In this document: positions 8,494 through 18,062 of the stretch, piece after piece
How positions within the stretch are numbered: position 1 is the first letter of the stretch
Layout of the letters: each line of letters opens with the position of its first letter
Source of the DNA: Escherichia sp. E1V33
GTDB lineage: Bacteria > Pseudomonadota > Gammaproteobacteria > Enterobacterales > Enterobacteriaceae
Assembly: GCF_004211955.1 (NCBI RefSeq)
Contig: NZ_RHJI01000012.1
Coordinates: 62,001-126,000 of the forward strand
DNA length: 64,000 nt
Direction of reading: 5' to 3'
Position numbers and translations under genes: made by a program
Notes under the pieces: generated by a model
Database searches by the model: none
Seen by the model: the letters and a program-made list of their open reading frames with translations, nothing else
Told to the model about the DNA's origin: nothing

Positions 8494-11400
8494 CTATCCC
8501 CAATCCAGCCCTTGTGGCGAACTTGAAAATCCCGCCTCACGTAGTAGCGTAAACATCGGCGTTTGCCGGACCGGTAGATCATTCACTTCTGTTAGCGTAA
8601 AGCGCAGCCGTGGTTCGCGACGCAGTGCGGTAGTCAGCGCGTGGAAAACCTCTGGGGCGAGTAATTCCTCTTTTTCCTGCCAGACCAGCATTTTTTTGCC
8701 ACCTTGCGCCAGATAGAGTAACAATTTTCCGCCAGAAACGACCACCAGCGCACCCGCCCGACGCGTTGGAACCAGCGTTGCCGGATGTGCAGGCCAGGGC
8801 AGAAGATTTCCCCACGCATTAGCCGGATCGTTGGCAGAGAGCGCCACTGGTGTATAGTGGCGCGTTTGCTTGGCTTGTGTCGCCAGATCGCGCAATCGGT
8901 CAATAGTCAGACGTTCAGCGAATTGCGCGCCACCCAGACCTTCTACAAAACGACCTCGCATAATTCGCCCGGAGTCTTCCATACTTCGACAAAGCGTTTG
9001 CATCGATGGAAATCCGCCAGGGATATTTTCGGCTATCACCGCCTGACGACTGATGATGCCGTAGCGGTCGAGCATATTTTCCGCCAGCGTCAGCATCCTT
9101 TCGGTATCGTTTAGTGGCTCCACCTGCAATAACGACCAGCGTCCAGCCAGCTTTGGTGTGTTGTAAGATACCAGCGGCGAGACGGGTTGTGCATAGACAG
9201 GACGTCCATGACGAGCCCGGTGACTACGGCGAGTTGAGGTGCCTGCGTTGGAACTGCTGCGGGTGAGGGCGCGTAACGGTGCCCAAATATCGCTGGTGAT
9301 GACGCCTTGCCAGACCAGCGCCCATAACGCCTCTTGCAGGGCCGAGGGATCAACCGATTCGCCGATTTTATCGCGTATCCGTTGGCTGATTTGTTGGGCA
9401 AACCAGGCTCCTCCGTCAGCCAGAACAGCGACTATCGCTTGCTGCAGCGCCGAACGATTCGCCTGATCCGCTTCGGCGGGAGTGAACGATTCTGCGGCAT
9501 ATTCCTGTAGATGCAGTGCCACCAGGCCGTCATCTTCACCCAGCTTTTTTTGCCCCGACCAGATAACCGCACCGGTTGCCAGTAATTCATCGAGCATTTC
9601 TGGCGAATAGTCGCGTACGCGGGCAGGCAGGATCTGGCTTTCCCAGAGTGAGGCGGGTAAACCGACTCCGGCAAGCTGTTCGATCACCCGCATCACGCCA
9701 TCCACACCCTCATAAACGCCTGGCGATGTTGAGGCAAAGAGCGCCGGGCTACCATCGGTGGCGGGTAATACGCCCTGACGTTCCAGCAGCAATCGCGCAT
9801 AGGTCGTGGCTGCAACGGGACGCGTCGCTTCTCTGGCGGCTTGCAGCGAGCGCAAACGCAGACGACGAAATACTTCATCGCTCACCCAGATGTCTTGTTG
9901 CAGATTCATCACCAGACCCTGTTCGCGCAGTTGCTGAAGCTGCTCTTCGACAATGGCAATACCGAGACTAAACTCATGAGCCAGTTGTTCAGCCGTGACC
10001 AGAGCATGAGCCCGGAGATAGCGCAGAAAGAGGTCGCGAAGCGGGTAACTGACTCTATGCAAATAAATCTCTGGCAGAGACTCTGGTAGTTGTACGCCGA
10101 GGGCATCGCGCAGCCTGGCGGCATCATCCATACAGGCAAGACGCTCCTGTCCGCTAATCATCGCCGGGAAGATTCGTTTTACTGCAAGAAGATTTTCCAG
10201 ATACGACGCAATCTCTTCACTGCTGCCTGTATGCCGTTGTGCCAGGTCTTCAACGGTCATTGGCCCCAGTTCGCGCAGCAGGTCGAACAATCCTTCTTCA
10301 CCTTTCGCTCTTCTGCCAGGAGCCAGTCGTTGCAACTCTTCTTCCACCTGGCGAATGACCTGCGGGTCGAGTAATTCACCCGGATCGACCTGTCCGAGTA
10401 GATTGCGCAGTAACTCGCTGTCCAGCGACAGTACGGATGCCCTGCGTTCTGCCAGCGGGGCGTCGCTCTGGTACATAAATTCCGCGACATAGCCGAACAA
10501 TAAACTGGTTGCGAAAGGCGAGGGAGTAGTGGTCGTTACATCGGATATTTGAATTTCGCCACCGTTGAGGCGATGCATCAAACGTTCCAGTGCAGGAAGA
10601 TCATAAACATCTTGCAGACATTCGCGTAGGGTTTCGAGAATGACCGGAAAATCCGGATATCCCTGAGCGATTTCCAGCAACTGACTGGCACGCAGCCGTT
10701 GTTGCCAGAGCGGGGTGCGATGGCCCGGAGTGCGGCCCGGCATTAATAATGCCCGCGCAGCGCATTCGCGAAAACGGGCGGCGAAAAGTGCCGAACTGCC
10801 TACCGCCTCGCGGACAATTTGCAGCAACTTTTCTGGTTCAAACAAAAAAATCGCGGCATCGGGCAATTTACCATCGGTGTCAGGAATGCGCGCAACAATG
10901 CCGTCATCACTGGCGACCACTGACGCGTCAGCGCCCCATAGCGCATGTATTCGCCCGGCAATCGCCAGCGCCCAGGGTTCATGCACCCGTCTTCCATAGG
11001 GAGAGTGCAAAATAATACGCCAGTCGCCAATTTCATCACGGCATCGTTCGAGGACCAGATGACGACTCCCCGGAACAATACCCGTCGCGTTGCGCTGCTC
11101 GTCAATCAACCCCTGAATATTGGCGATCGTATTTTCTTCTGCCAGCCACGGGGGAATAGTCCCGGAAAAGAACGCTCCATCCGCCAGCAAATGGAGAAAA
11201 TCGCCGATCATCTCGCCTAATTCAGCCGGACGTCCGTTACCTTCACCACGCCAGAAGGGGAGCCGGGCAGAACGACCCGGAGCAGGAGTCACAATCACCT
11301 GATCGCGGGTGATTTGCTGGATCCGCCATGAGGTTGCGCCGAGAGTGATAATATCGTTCACCCGCGACTCATATACCATCTCCTCATCCAGTTCACCCAC

Positions 11401-13110
11401 CCGCCGCGAACCAGCCTGTTCTTCACCTTCGGGTAATAACACGCTATACATGCCACGATCCGGAATGGTGCCACCGCTGGTAACCGCCAACAGCTGAGCG
11501 CCAGGTCGGGCGGTCAATATCCCGGTCTCCCTGTTCCAGACCAGTTTTGGTCGAAAAGCAGAAAAATCGCCAGAGGGATAGCGCCCGGAAAGCATATCCA
11601 GCGTGGCGTCAAAAACACGTCTTGGCAGATCTTTCCACGGTGCGGCACGGCGTACGCGGGAGTACCATTCGTCTACTTGTAATGCATCCATCGCCGCGGC
11701 GGCAACGGTTTGCTGCGCAAGGACGTCAAGTGGATTATGCGGTGGTGTCAGGTTTTCCAGCCTGCCTGCGAACATACACTCTACAATGACTGCGGAATCG
11801 ACTAAGTCACGTCGGGTACGGGGGAAAAACAGCCCTTTGGAGATACCTCCTACCTGGTGTCCGGCACGTCCAATGCGTTGTAACCCACTGGCAACAGAAA
11901 GCGGCGTTGCCACCTGAATCACCAGATCCACAGCGCCCATATCAATCCCCAGTTCGAGACTGGAGGTTGCGACCACGCAGCGTAATTCACTCGATTTCAG
12001 CGCCTGTTCGGTGATTGCTCGTTGTTCTTTAGAGACGGAGCCGTGGTGTGAGCGGGCAATAAAAACGTCGCTACTTTGTACACGGTTAGAGGTTGCGCCA
12101 GAGGTCGACTCGAAATGGGCCGCATCAACGGCGATAGACGGGGAACGCTGTAAGCGTGCGGCGTAAAGCTCATTTAATCGTGCCGTCAGTTTTTCCGCCA
12201 GCCCCCGCGAATTAGTAAAGACAATGGTCGAGCGATGGCGCAACACTTCATCAAGGATACCCGTTTCAATATACGGCCAGATGGAGCCTTCTCGGCCGGC
12301 ATGGCTGTCTTCGCCGGTGCCGCTGGCGACCGATGAGACATCATCCATATTGGCGACCGGTACGACAATCCGTATCTGCGGATGGCGCATTGCGGGCGGG
12401 TTGACTACTGTAACCGGGCGATCGCCACCAAGAAATGCTGCCACATCGCTGGCGGAGCGCACAGTGGCAGAAAGGCCAATTCGCTGTGCTGAGGTGTGGA
12501 GCAGCGCATCGAGCCGCTCCAGACTTAACGCCAGATGCGCGCCACGTTTACTGCCCGCTACCGCGTGGACTTCATCAATAATTACCGTTTCGACGCCGCG
12601 TAGCGTTTCGCGCGCGCGGGAGGTCAGCATCAGATAGAGTGATTCGGGTGTGGTGATCAGAATATCCGGCGGATTACGGGTGAGTTTGCTGCGTTCCTGT
12701 GCAGGCGTATCGCCAGTACGGATCCCCACGCGAAGATTGACTTCCGTTTCGCCGCGCCGCCGCCGTTCATCGGCAATACCCTGTAACGGGATCTGCAAGT
12801 TGCGCTGAACGTCGGTGCCCAGGGCTTTTATCGGTGAAATATAGAGGATGCGTGAGGTTTTACGTTTATGCGCCTCGCGGGTATCTTCGCCGCCTTCGCG
12901 GAAGAGCTGATCGAGGGCGTAGAGAAATGCTGCCAGCGTTTTCCCGGAGCCAGTCGGCGCAATCACCAGCGCATGTTCGCCTTGCGCCGCCACATGCCAG
13001 GTTTGCGACTGGACAGCGGTCGGCTGTTTAAAGGCGCGAAGAAACCAGTCGCGGGTCGCCGGTGAAAACACGTCCGGCAGGGGCGATGAAGGGTTTGGAT
13101 TATCTGCCAT
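8494..13110 (-). CDS. lhr: Large ATP-dependent helicase Lhr
   Basis: A 1538-residue superfamily 2 helicase, the largest protein of the window. Visible motifs are Walker A APTGSGKT (residues 51-58), Walker B/DEVH (IIDEVHAVAG), motif III GLSAT, and motif VI QRIGRAGHQ. The N-terminal ~900 residues form the conserved Lhr core (two RecA domains, winged helix, beta-barrel). The C-terminal ~600 residues are the Lhr-CTD of tandem winged-helix folds, reported to carry uracil-DNA glycosylase activity in related enzymes. It follows rnt on the same strand by 92 bp, the known rnt-lhr operon. A hairpin in the junction may set relative expression. Confidence 0.97.
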   Translation of the reverse strand: MADNPNPSSPLPDVFSPATRDWFLRAFKQPTAVQSQTWHVAAQGEHALVIAPTGSGKTLAAFLYALDQLFREGGEDTREAHKRKTSRILYISPIKALGTDVQRNLQIPLQGIADERRRRGETEVNLRVGIRTGDTPAQERSKLTRNPPDILITTPESLYLMLTSRARETLRGVETVIIDEVHAVAGSKRGAHLALSLERLDALLHTSAQRIGLSATVRSASDVAAFLGGDRPVTVVNPPAMRHPQIRIVVPVANMDDVSSVASGTGEDSHAGREGSIWPYIETGILDEVLRHRSTIVFTNSRGLAEKLTARLNELYAARLQRSPSIAVDAAHFESTSGATSNRVQSSDVFIARSHHGSVSKEQRAITEQALKSSELRCVVATSSLELGIDMGAVDLVIQVATPLSVASGLQRIGRAGHQVGGISKGLFFPRTRRDLVDSAVIVECMFAGRLENLTPPHNPLDVLAQQTVAAAAMDALQVDEWYSRVRRAAPWKDLPRRVFDATLDMLSGRYPSGDFSAFRPKLVWNRETGILTARPGAQLLAVTSGGTIPDRGMYSVLLPEGEEQAGSRRVGELDEEMVYESRVNDIITLGATSWRIQQITRDQVIVTPAPGRSARLPFWRGEGNGRPAELGEMIGDFLHLLADGAFFSGTIPPWLAEENTIANIQGLIDEQRNATGIVPGSRHLVLERCRDEIGDWRIILHSPYGRRVHEPWALAIAGRIHALWGADASVVASDDGIVARIPDTDGKLPDAAIFLFEPEKLLQIVREAVGSSALFAARFRECAARALLMPGRTPGHRTPLWQQRLRASQLLEIAQGYPDFPVILETLRECLQDVYDLPALERLMHRLNGGEIQISDVTTTTPSPFATSLLFGYVAEFMYQSDAPLAERRASVLSLDSELLRNLLGQVDPGELLDPQVIRQVEEELQRLAPGRRAKGEEGLFDLLRELGPMTVEDLAQRHTGSSEEIASYLENLLAVKRIFPAMISGQERLACMDDAARLRDALGVQLPESLPEIYLHRVSYPLRDLFLRYLRAHALVTAEQLAHEFSLGIAIVEEQLQQLREQGLVMNLQQDIWVSDEVFRRLRLRSLQAAREATRPVAATTYARLLLERQGVLPATDGSPALFASTSPGVYEGVDGVMRVIEQLAGVGLPASLWESQILPARVRDYSPEMLDELLATGAVIWSGQKKLGEDDGLVALHLQEYAAESFTPAEADQANRSALQQAIVAVLADGGAWFAQQISQRIRDKIGESVDPSALQEALWALVWQGVITSDIWAPLRALTRSSSNAGTSTRRSHRARHGRPVYAQPVSPLVSYNTPKLAGRWSLLQVEPLNDTERMLTLAENMLDRYGIISRQAVIAENIPGGFPSMQTLCRSMEDSGRIMRGRFVEGLGGAQFAERLTIDRLRDLATQAKQTRHYTPVALSANDPANAWGNLLPWPAHPATLVPTRRAGALVVVSGGKLLLYLAQGGKKMLVWQEKEELLAPEVFHALTTALRREPRLRFTLTEVNDLPVRQTPMFTLLREAGFSSSPQGLDWG

Positions 13111-13163
13111 TAACGCTATTCCCCGTGAATATCATGCTTGATGCGTGGAATAGCCTCACTATA

Positions 13164-13195
13164 GATGCCTGAATCATAGCATGTCATCAGGCATC
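13164..13195 (-). terminator. Hairpin in the rnt-lhr junction
   Basis: GATGCCTGA (13164-13172) and TCAGGCATC (13187-13195): a perfect 9 bp inverted repeat with a 14 nt loop, placed 7 bp after the rnt stop on the transcribed strand. No T run follows, so it looks more like a processing or attenuation structure than a full terminator. Confidence 0.5.
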
Positions 13196-13202
13196 GACTC
13201 GA

Positions 13203-13850
13203 TTACACCTCTTCGGCGGCAGGCAACGGCCAGCCTCCCAGACGTTTCCAGCGGTTGACGATTTCACAAAACAGCACGGCAGTGCGTTCGGTGTCATACA
13301 GTGCGGAGTGTGCCTGGGTGCTATCAAAGTCCATGCCAGCGGTCTGACAGGCTTTTGATAATACGGTTTGTCCAAGCGCCAGCCCGGCCAACGCCGCGGT
13401 GTCGAAAGTGGCGAAAGGGTGGAACGGGTTACGTTTCAGTGAGGCGCGTTCTGCGGCGGCCATCATAAAGCTGTGATCGAAATTGGCGTTGTGCGCCACC
13501 ATAATGGCGCGGTTACAGCCGCTCGCTTTAATGCCTTTACGTACAACTTTAAAAATTTCATGCAGCGCCTCGTATTCGCTGACCGCGCCGCGATCGGGAT
13601 CGTTTGGGTCAATGCCGTTGAAGGCGAGGGCTTCTGGTTGCAAATTCGCACCGACAAACGGTTCGACGTGGAAATGTAATGTGGTGTCCGGCATCAGCCA
13701 GCCTTGTTCATCCATTTTCAGGGTGATGGCAGCAATCTCAAGTAGCGCATCGGTTTTGGCGTTAAATCCGGCGGTTTCTACATCGATTACAACGGGATAA
13801 AAACCACGAAAACGGTCGCACAGACCGGTAAGTTGAGCGTTATCGGACAT
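13203..13850 (-). CDS. rnt: Ribonuclease T
   Basis: A 215-residue 3'-5' exoribonuclease of the DEDDh family that matures 3' ends of tRNAs, 5S and 23S rRNA and acts on single-stranded DNA ends. Exo I motif is VIDVETAGF (Asp23, Glu25), Exo II lies around [12 protein letters not shown] (about 146-157), and Exo III is the [11 protein letters not shown] segment with the catalytic His181 and Asp186. The length matches E. coli RNase T. It is the first gene of an operon with lhr. Confidence 0.97.
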
Positions 13851-13951
13851 CTGATTCTCTTAATACGGATAAATTGCAGCGCGCATTATGACAAATATTA
13901 CCCGCTGATGCAGTAAAGATGCGGGCGCGATGAATTCACGCCCGGCGGAGA

Positions 13952-14359
13952 TTAATTGCCCAGACCGCGACCAGCGTCTTTCTCTTCAATCAATTCTATT
14001 TTGTAACCGTCAGGATCTTCCACAAAAGCGATAACCGTAGTACCGCCTTTTACCGGACCCGCTTCACGGGTAACGTTACCGCCGTTTTGACGGATTTTTT
14101 CGCATGCTTCGGCGGCGTTCTCGACGCTAAGCGCGATATGGCCATAAGCGGTGCCGAGTTCGTATTTATCCACGCCCCAGTTGTAGGTCAGTTCAATCAC
14201 CGCTTCTTCGGTTTCCGGGCCGTAGCCAACAAACGCCAGTGAGTATTTGTATTCCGGGTTTTCGCTGGTGCGCAGCAGTTTCATACCCAGCACTTTGGTA
14301 TAAAAATCGATAGAACGTTGTAGATCGCCAACGCGTAGCATGGTGTGAAGAAGACGCAT
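13952..14359 (-). CDS. gloA: Glyoxalase I (lactoylglutathione lyase) GloA
   Basis: A 135-residue Ni2+-dependent enzyme that isomerises the methylglyoxal-glutathione hemithioacetal to S-lactoylglutathione. All four metal ligands of the family are seen: His5 (MRLLHTML), Glu56 ([10 protein letters not shown]), His74 ([10 protein letters not shown]) and Glu122 (GYKIELIEE). It lies 80 bp downstream of nemA on the same strand and is known to be co-controlled with it by NemR, linking methylglyoxal and electrophile defence. Confidence 0.98.
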   Translation of the reverse strand: MRLLHTMLRVGDLQRSIDFYTKVLGMKLLRTSENPEYKYSLAFVGYGPETEEAVIELTYNWGVDKYELGTAYGHIALSVENAAEACEKIRQNGGNVTREAGPVKGGTTVIAFVEDPDGYKIELIEEKDAGRGLGN

Positions 14360-14407
14360 CTTTATATCCTCAAAATGGCTAACAGATTCAAAATGTTGTT
14401 TTAGTAT

Positions 14408-14427
14408 AGCGGCGGCTTTGCGCCGCT
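14408..14427 (-). terminator. Hairpin between nemA and gloA
   Basis: AGCGGCG (14408-14414), loop GCTTTG, CGCCGCT (14421-14427). The 7 bp GC stem after nemA has only a weak T run on the minus strand, so partial read-through into gloA is plausible. Confidence 0.5.
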
Positions 14428-14439
14428 CGCAATGTTGGA

Positions 14440-15537
14440 TTACAGCGTCGGATAGTCAGTATAGCCTTCCGCACCACCGCCATAGAAGCTTTCAGCACGC
14501 TGTGGGTTAAGCTCAGCTTTGCGCTGCAAGCGGGCGACCAGATCCGGGTTCGCAATCCAGTCACGGCCAAACGCCACAGCATCAATTAATCCTTTGCCGA
14601 TCAGCGTTTCGGCTTTTTCTACCGTGTATGCACCCGCGCCGATAATCGGACCGTGGAAACGGGCGCGTACTTTTTCGCGGAACGCATCAGTATAAGGTTC
14701 ACCTCCCGCCCAATCTGGTTCTGACATATGCAGATAAGCAATGCCGCGTTTACCCAGTTGTTCAATCAGGTACAGTGCATCGGCTTCTTCATTCGGGCCG
14801 TTATCCGTGTTCTGGAAAGTACCGATTGGCGAAACGCGAATGCCAATGCGATCGGCACCCCATTCTTCAATCCCGGCATCGACCACTTCCAGTACCAGAC
14901 GTGCGCGATTTTCCACGCTGCCGCCGTACTGATCGGTACGATGGTTTGAAGAAGGGGAAAGGAACTGATGCAGCAAATAACCGTGAGCAGAGTGGAGCTC
15001 CACCAGATCAAAACCGGCTTCACGCGCGTTAGCAATGGCCTGACGGAAATCATTGACGATACCCGGAATCTCTTCCAGTTCAAGCGCACGCGGCATGGAG
15101 GTTTCAACGCGGATCGCCTGACCATTTTCGTCACGTAGTGATGTACGAGTCCCCGCACTCAGCGCAGAAGGTGCTACCGGGGCCTGACCGCCTGGTTGTA
15201 GGCTGGCGTGAGAAATGCGCCCGGTGTGCCACAGTTGCACGGCTATATGACCGTTTTCAGCATGAACACCAGCGGTGATCTTTTTCCATGCAGCAATTTG
15301 CTCCGGGCTATGGATGCCAGGCGCGCCTGCATACCCTTTTGCCTGGGCAGAAATTTGCGTGGCCTCGCTAATGATCAAACCAGCACTGGCGCGTTGGCGA
15401 TAGTATTCCGCCATCAACGGGGTTGGGATGTCACCCGGCTCAATACTGCGCAGACGCGTCAGCGGTGCCATAAAAATACGGTTTGCCGCCGTGATCGCGC
15501 CCACTTGCAGTGGGGAATACAGTTTTTCAGATGACAT
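14440..15537 (-). CDS. nemA: N-ethylmaleimide reductase NemA (Old Yellow Enzyme family)
   Basis: A 365-residue FMN-dependent ene-reductase that uses NADPH to reduce electrophiles such as N-ethylmaleimide and nitrate esters, and contributes to chromate and hypochlorite resistance. The TIM-barrel OYE signatures are present: [10 protein letters not shown] near residue 30, [16 protein letters not shown] around residue 100, and [19 protein letters not shown] near 180. The start at MSSEKLYSP was preferred to an in-frame ATG 57 bp upstream because it gives the standard N-terminus. It is 37 bp downstream of its repressor gene nemR. Confidence 0.97.
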   Translation of the reverse strand: MSSEKLYSPLQVGAITAANRIFMAPLTRLRSIEPGDIPTPLMAEYYRQRASAGLIISEATQISAQAKGYAGAPGIHSPEQIAAWKKITAGVHAENGHIAVQLWHTGRISHASLQPGGQAPVAPSALSAGTRTSLRDENGQAIRVETSMPRALELEEIPGIVNDFRQAIANAREAGFDLVELHSAHGYLLHQFLSPSSNHRTDQYGGSVENRARLVLEVVDAGIEEWGADRIGIRVSPIGTFQNTDNGPNEEADALYLIEQLGKRGIAYLHMSEPDWAGGEPYTDAFREKVRARFHGPIIGAGAYTVEKAETLIGKGLIDAVAFGRDWIANPDLVARLQRKAELNPQRAESFYGGGAEGYTDYPTL

Positions 15538-15574
15538 AAAGGCTCCCGGTCGTCTGGTGATAAAAAAATGCCTG

Positions 15575-16174
15575 CTAAACGGCAGACGTCGCAATAATGG
15601 TTTTTACATGTGCCAGCGCGTTTTCAAGTGGCTCGAAACTGCGCGAAATTTTGGCCTGCAGATTTGCGCCGAGCCACAGCGCGTAAAGCACTTGCGCCTG
15701 TTGTAGCGGTTCGCCGCAAAAGGTTAAACAATGGCTATTACGACCATTTTCCAGCGCCTGAGAGAGCAGGGCGATCACGCCGCGAGCACCTTTATCCATT
15801 GCGCTGCGCATATCTTCTGACAGATCGCACACTTCGGCAGAGAGTTTTACTGTCAGGCAACCACTGATGGTTCCATGTTGGCAAAACTGGTTAAGTGTCT
15901 GCTGGTAATAAGCCAGTATGCGGTCGCGGTAGTTACCTTCTCCGGATTGCAGCAACTCCGTCAGTCGCTGGTGATATGCGGCGTAATGGCGCTCAAGCAT
16001 GGCAACGCCAAACGCTTCTTTAGAGCGAAAGTAGTGATAGAAGGACCCTTTCGGCACTTCAGCGGTTTTTAGTAATTCGCTTAGCCCCATCCCGGTGAAT
16101 CCACGTTGCAGGCAAAGTTGCTCGCCCGTCGCCAGGAGATGTTCACGAGTATCATGTTCGGTGTGTTTGTTCAT
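15575..16174 (-). CDS. nemR: TetR-family redox-sensitive repressor NemR
   Basis: A 199-residue TetR-type repressor with an N-terminal helix-turn-helix ([20 protein letters not shown], recognition region [20 protein letters not shown]). It senses electrophiles and bleach through cysteine/lysine chemistry and controls nemRA-gloA. Cysteines visible include Cys21 and others in the effector domain ([20 protein letters not shown]). The operator is the perfect palindrome at 16189-16204, just upstream of the start. Confidence 0.97.
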   Translation of the reverse strand: MNKHTEHDTREHLLATGEQLCLQRGFTGMGLSELLKTAEVPKGSFYHYFRSKEAFGVAMLERHYAAYHQRLTELLQSGEGNYRDRILAYYQQTLNQFCQHGTISGCLTVKLSAEVCDLSEDMRSAMDKGARGVIALLSQALENGRNSHCLTFCGEPLQQAQVLYALWLGANLQAKISRSFEPLENALAHVKTIIATSAV

Positions 16175-16188
16175 GTGTTGGAGTGTAG

Positions 16189-16204
16189 TAGACCAGTCGG
16201 TCTA
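16189..16204. promoter_or_regulatory. NemR operator
   Basis: TAGACC-AGTC-GGTCTA is a 6+6 inverted repeat 15 bp upstream of the nemR start and matches the known NemR box. It lies in the nemR/ydhL divergent region, so it could also touch ydhL expression. Confidence 0.85.
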
Positions 16205-16276
16205 GCGCAAGCAAAGTTGCTACTTTGGACATTAACAGCTTCAATAATGGTAATAATCTTATCTGAGGAGGGCGAA

Positions 16277-16516
16277 GTGGCGGAGCAATTAGAGTTCTTT
16301 CCCGTCCAGAGCCCGTGCCGGGGAATTTGCCAGTCTGACGAACGCGGGTTTTGTCGCGGCTGTTTTCGAAGCCGGGATGAGCGTTTTAACTGGAATAAAA
16401 TGAGCGATGGCGAAAAACAAGAGGTGCTGCGCCTTTGTCGGCAGCGATTAATGCGCAAATTACGTGCAAATAAGCCCACGTCATCAGACGAACCGGAGCA
16501 ACCATCACTCTTTTGA
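16277..16516 (+). CDS. ydhL: DUF1289 protein YdhL, GTG start
   Basis: A 79-residue protein of the DUF1289 family, unknown function. The start is a GTG (frame VAEQLEFFP read as Met) behind a GAGGAGGGCG ribosome site; the frame is open further upstream, but only this start sits behind a good site and gives the known length. The N-terminal half has four cysteines spaced C-x3-C-x7-C-x2-C (residues about 14-29), suggesting a small metal site. The C-terminus is hydrophilic. It is followed 48 bp later by ydhF in the same direction, so the two are probably co-transcribed. Confidence 0.85.
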   Translation: MAEQLEFFPVQSPCRGICQSDERGFCRGCFRSRDERFNWNKMSDGEKQEVLRLCRQRLMRKLRANKPTSSDEPEQPSLF

Positions 16517-16564
16517 GCCTAATCTTGCGTATACTCCTCTCATATCTGATAAGAGGAAGCGAAT

Positions 16565-17461
16565 ATGGTTCAGCGTATTACTATTGCGCCGCAAGGCCCG
16601 GAGTTTTCCCGTTTTGTGATGGGCTACTGGCGATTGATGGACTGGAATATGTCCGCCCGCCAGCTGGTCAGTTTTATTGAAGAGCATCTGGATCTCGGCG
16701 TGACCACCGTGGACCATGCTGATATTTATGGTGGCTATCAGTGCGAAGCGGCGTTTGGCGAGGCACTGAAACTGGCACCTCACCTGCGTGAACGGATGGA
16801 AATAGTCAGTAAATGCGGTATCGCGACGACCGCGCGTGAAGAAAACGTCATTGGTCATTACATCACTGACCGCGATCACATCATTAAGAGCGCCGAACAG
16901 TCGCTGATTAATCTCGCGACCGACCATCTGGATCTGCTGTTAATCCACCGTCCCGACCCGTTAATGGATGCCGATGAAGTGGCGGATGCATTTAAGCATC
17001 TGCATCAGAGCGGCAAAGTGCGCCATTTTGGCGTATCCAACTTCACGCCTGCACAATTTGCCCTGTTGCAATCGCGCCTGCCGTTTACCCTTGCGACCAA
17101 TCAGGTGGAAATTTCTCCGGTACATCAGCCGTTGCTGCTGGATGGTACGCTTGATCAGCTACAACAACTGCGTATTCGTCCAATGGCGTGGTCGTGCCTT
17201 GGTGGTGGACGTCTGTTCAATGATGATTTTTTCCAGCCGCTGCGGGATGAACTCACTGTGATAGCCCAGGAATTAAACGCGGCCACGATTGAGCAGGTTG
17301 TTTATGCCTGGATATTACGTCTGCCGTCGCAACCGCTGCCGATAATTGGCTCCGGTAAAATTGAGCGCGTACGGGCTGCAGTAGAGGCAGAAGCCCTGAA
17401 AATGACGCGTCAGCAGTGGTTCCGTATCCGTAAAGCTGCATTAGGTTACGACGTACCGTAA
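16565..17461 (+). CDS. ydhF: Aldo/keto reductase YdhF
   Basis: A 298-residue (beta/alpha)8 oxidoreductase of the aldo-keto reductase superfamily, presumed NADPH-dependent. The catalytic Asp/Tyr pair is seen in TTVDHADIYGG (about residues 51-61), the Lys in IVSKCGI, and the conserved GVSNFTPAQF segment (about 158). The cofactor-binding C-terminus is LPIIGSGKIERVRAAV. Physiological substrate is unknown. Its neighbours (nemRA, gloA, sodC) are all stress-linked, which makes reactive carbonyl detoxification a reasonable inference. Confidence 0.93.
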   Translation: MVQRITIAPQGPEFSRFVMGYWRLMDWNMSARQLVSFIEEHLDLGVTTVDHADIYGGYQCEAAFGEALKLAPHLRERMEIVSKCGIATTAREENVIGHYITDRDHIIKSAEQSLINLATDHLDLLLIHRPDPLMDADEVADAFKHLHQSGKVRHFGVSNFTPAQFALLQSRLPFTLATNQVEISPVHQPLLLDGTLDQLQQLRIRPMAWSCLGGGRLFNDDFFQPLRDELTVIAQELNAATIEQVVYAWILRLPSQPLPIIGSGKIERVRAAVEAEALKMTRQQWFRIRKAALGYDVP

Positions 17462-17540
17462 GCGCTTTTAGGAATACCCACCGTTCAAATATGTGTCACT
17501 GGTTTACACTTAACGGGTATGCACAATGAACGGAGGTCCT

Positions 17541-18062
17541 ATGAAGCGTTTTAGTCTGGCTATCCTGGCGCTGGTTGTTGCGACCGGCGCACAAGCCGCC
17601 AGTGAAAAAGTCGAGATGAACCTCGTGACGTCGCAAGGGGTTGGGCAGTCAATTGGTAGCGTCACCATTACTGAAACCGATAAAGGTCTGGAGTTTTCAC
17701 CTGATCTGAAAGCATTACCCCCCGGTGAACATGGCTTCCATATTCATGCCAAAGGAAGCTGCCAGCCAGCCACCAAAGATGGCAAAGCCAGCGCCGCGGA
17801 ATCCGCAGGCGGGCATCTTGATCCACAAAATACCGGTAAACATGAAGGGCCAGAAGGTGCCGGGCATTTAGGCGATCTGCCTGCACTGGTAGTCAATAAT
17901 GACGGCAAAGCTACCGATGCCGTCATCGCGCCTCGTCTGAAATCACTGGATGAAATCAAAGACAAAGCGCTGATGGTCCACGTTGGCGGCGATAATATGT
18001 CCGATCAACCTAAACCGCTGGGCGGTGGCGGTGAACGCTATGCCTGTGGTGTAATTAAGTAA
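17541..18062 (+). CDS. sodC: Periplasmic superoxide dismutase [Cu-Zn], SodC
   Basis: A 173-residue periplasmic Cu/Zn superoxide dismutase. Residues 1-19 form a Sec signal peptide (MKRFSLAILALVVATGAQA, cut before ASEKV). Copper/zinc ligands are in HGFHIHAKGSC, GGHLDPQ, KHEGPEGAGHLGDLP and the MVHVGGDN segment; the cysteines in GSCQ and YACG form the usual disulfide. The ATG at 17541 with the AACGGAGG ribosome site was chosen; an upstream in-frame ATG at 17526 would spoil the signal sequence spacing. The stop directly abuts the end of the opposite-strand ydhK gene. Confidence 0.97.
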   Translation: MKRFSLAILALVVATGAQAASEKVEMNLVTSQGVGQSIGSVTITETDKGLEFSPDLKALPPGEHGFHIHAKGSCQPATKDGKASAAESAGGHLDPQNTGKHEGPEGAGHLGDLPALVVNNDGKATDAVIAPRLKSLDEIKDKALMVHVGGDNMSDQPKPLGGGGERYACGVIK

